Positions 63,094 through 64,000 of a DNA stretch of 64,000 nucleotides are shown in pieces. The stretch comes from Lachnospiraceae bacterium C6A11. GTDB taxonomy: Bacteria > Bacillota > Clostridia > Lachnospirales > Lachnospiraceae. Both the position numbers and the translations under genes were made by a program. Each line of letters starts with the position of its first letter. The stretch's first letter is position 1. The stretch is taken from the NCBI GenBank assembly GCA_000702245.1, contig JNKY01000013.1:62001-126000 (forward strand). The letters run 5' to 3'. The notes beneath the pieces were generated by a model that did not search any database, was not told where the DNA came from, and worked only from the letters and a program-made list of their open reading frames with translations.

Positions 63094-63969
63094 CTAACTC
63101 TTTATCAGCTTCACCAGCTCTTCGATTGCGAAGCTTACATGTTTATCCTTATGGATAAATACCTGCGAAAATATAGGAAAAGCAGTTCCGGCCCAGTTAA
63201 GCCTCACAAGCCTGCCCGAGCTAACTTCCTCCTCCGCAGCCATATCCGGCATAAATGCTACACCCAGACCGTTCCTCGCAAACTGCTTAAGAATCTCCTT
63301 ACTGCTGGTTTCAAGCGCTATCTGCGGTGTGATCCCCTTAGCCTCAAAGTCCGTAAGCAGCATATGTCTGAAGCTACAATTGTGCGAGGTGAGAAGCAGC
63401 GGAATACCCTTCAGATCCTCTTCCTTTATCTTCTTTTTAGCCGCCAGTGGATGCCCCGGCTGTACATAAAAGCCCAAGGTCTCCGGGTTTCTGTGGAGAA
63501 GCTGCAGGCTCTCATCCTCCATATCCGGATTCAGCGTATATACTATATCCAGCTCACCTTTTTTTAGGAGTTCCGGGAAGGTGTCATGGGTTATGAACTG
63601 CAGACGTATTTCCACCTTTGGGTATTTCTCCTTATATCTCATTAGGATCTGCGGCAGACGCTTGTAGCAGAAGGATTCGGAGACGCCGAACTTAAGAAGC
63701 CCTGCAGGCTCCTGTTCCTCAGGCACCTCAAGGTGTATTTCTCTCTCCAGCTGGAGCAGTTTTTCTGCGTAAGCCTTAAGCCGTTCTCCCGCAGGTGTAA
63801 GCACGATAGTCTTGCCCAGTCTCTCAAAGAGAAGGCAGCCAAGCTCATCCTCAAGCTGCTTGATCTGCGTCGTCACGGTTGACTGCGCATAGCCGAGGCT
63901 GCTCGCCGCAAGTGTAAAGTTTTTCGTTTCCGAAACCTTAAGAAAGGTCTCCAGCTGAACTATCGTCAT
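63094..63969 (-). CDS. LysR-family transcription regulator
   Basis: A 291-aa regulator with an N-terminal HTH (MTIVQLETFLKVSETKNFTLAASSLGYAQSTVTTQIKQLEDELG) and a substrate-binding domain starting at LLKFGVSESFCYKRLPQILMRYKEKYPKVEIRLQ. The effector pocket region includes IPLLLTSHNCSFRHMLL, with the Ser/Asn/Cys cluster seen in CysB/CbbR-like members. It is separated from bceR by 99 bp and has its own start near the window edge; its target gene may be beyond 64000. Signal unknown. Confidence 0.93.
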   Translation of the reverse strand: MTIVQLETFLKVSETKNFTLAASSLGYAQSTVTTQIKQLEDELGCLLFERLGKTIVLTPAGERLKAYAEKLLQLEREIHLEVPEEQEPAGLLKFGVSESFCYKRLPQILMRYKEKYPKVEIRLQFITHDTFPELLKKGELDIVYTLNPDMEDESLQLLHRNPETLGFYVQPGHPLAAKKKIKEEDLKGIPLLLTSHNCSFRHMLLTDFEAKGITPQIALETSSKEILKQFARNGLGVAFMPDMAAEEEVSSGRLVRLNWAGTAFPIFSQVFIHKDKHVSFAIEELVKLIKS

Positions 63970-64000
63970 TCCGCTACTCCAATCATTTTTATTGATGGTT

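Noticed and set aside
1-64000. CRISPR array, tRNA/rRNA gene, transposase or integrase
   Set aside because: No regularly spaced repeats, cloverleaf, rRNA-like sequence or DDE/tyrosine-recombinase motifs were seen in any gene.

Overview
The window looks like a chromosomal piece of a Lachnospiraceae-type member of the Clostridia (gut or rumen Firmicutes). The reasons are strong AGGAGG-like ribosome binding sites, a clostridial-style TPP riboswitch before thiM, a FeoA-FeoB fusion, an AMMECR1/LigB fusion beside a radical SAM gene, a ChvE/MmsAB sugar transporter with YesM/YesN-type control, a Bce-type peptide-resistance module and many diguanylate cyclases. Genus cannot be fixed by eye. Two compositions are visible: about 0.9-19.1 kb is clearly AT-rich, and about 19.15-64 kb is a moderate-GC core.

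Region 1 (1-0.9 kb): a run of GC-rich, mostly triloop hairpins (271-500) lies upstream of a 23-codon membrane peptide (123-194, minus). Region 2 (0.9-19.1 kb): a defence island with every gene on the minus strand. In transcription order it holds an active ClpP-like peptidase, a soluble TraG/VirD4-like ATPase and a DUF5688 protein. Next comes a LlaJI-type restriction-modification operon: HTH regulator, two cytosine-5 methyltransferases, a 205-aa protein, McrB-like ATPase, LlaJI-type nuclease, HNH nuclease and Vsr. It continues with a Dodola pair (DUF6414 plus ClpB-like ATPase) and a DUF262/DUF1524 protein with a DUF3696 ATPase and an unrecognised 285-aa protein. It closes with a ClpP-like protein whose whole catalytic triad is replaced. 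The least explained parts are the DUF262/DUF3696/285-aa trio and the pair of ClpP-like proteins, one live and one dead, that bracket the island.

Region 3 (19.1-27.2 kb): rlmD with the clostridial C-terminal extension, a CarD-type regulator, and a thiamine salvage operon (TPP riboswitch, thiM, thiE, thiD, cytX). Region 4 (26-35 kb): a cyclic-di-GMP cluster in which an HD-GYP propeller sensor, a four-repeat diguanylate cyclase and an acyltransferase are translationally coupled, opposite a sugar-binding-protein/GGDEF fusion and a broken EAL gene. Region 5 (35-46.6 kb): a ChvE-MmsA-MmsB sugar transporter with a membrane-anchored sugar sensor, YesM-like kinase and YesN-like regulator, then two membrane diguanylate cyclases. 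Region 6 (46.9-57.7 kb): a small conserved protein, the AMMECR1/LigB-AmrS pair, FeoAB, an acidic secreted repeat protein with its own two-component pair, and a hybrid histidine kinase. Region 7 (57.8-64 kb): BceAB transporter with BceRS-like regulators and a candidate BceR operator, then a LysR regulator.

Intergenic DNA carries several unexplained structures. Two distant palindromic elements share an identical 23-bp loop core but have unrelated, self-complementary arms. No tRNA, rRNA, IS transposase, integrase or CRISPR array was seen.
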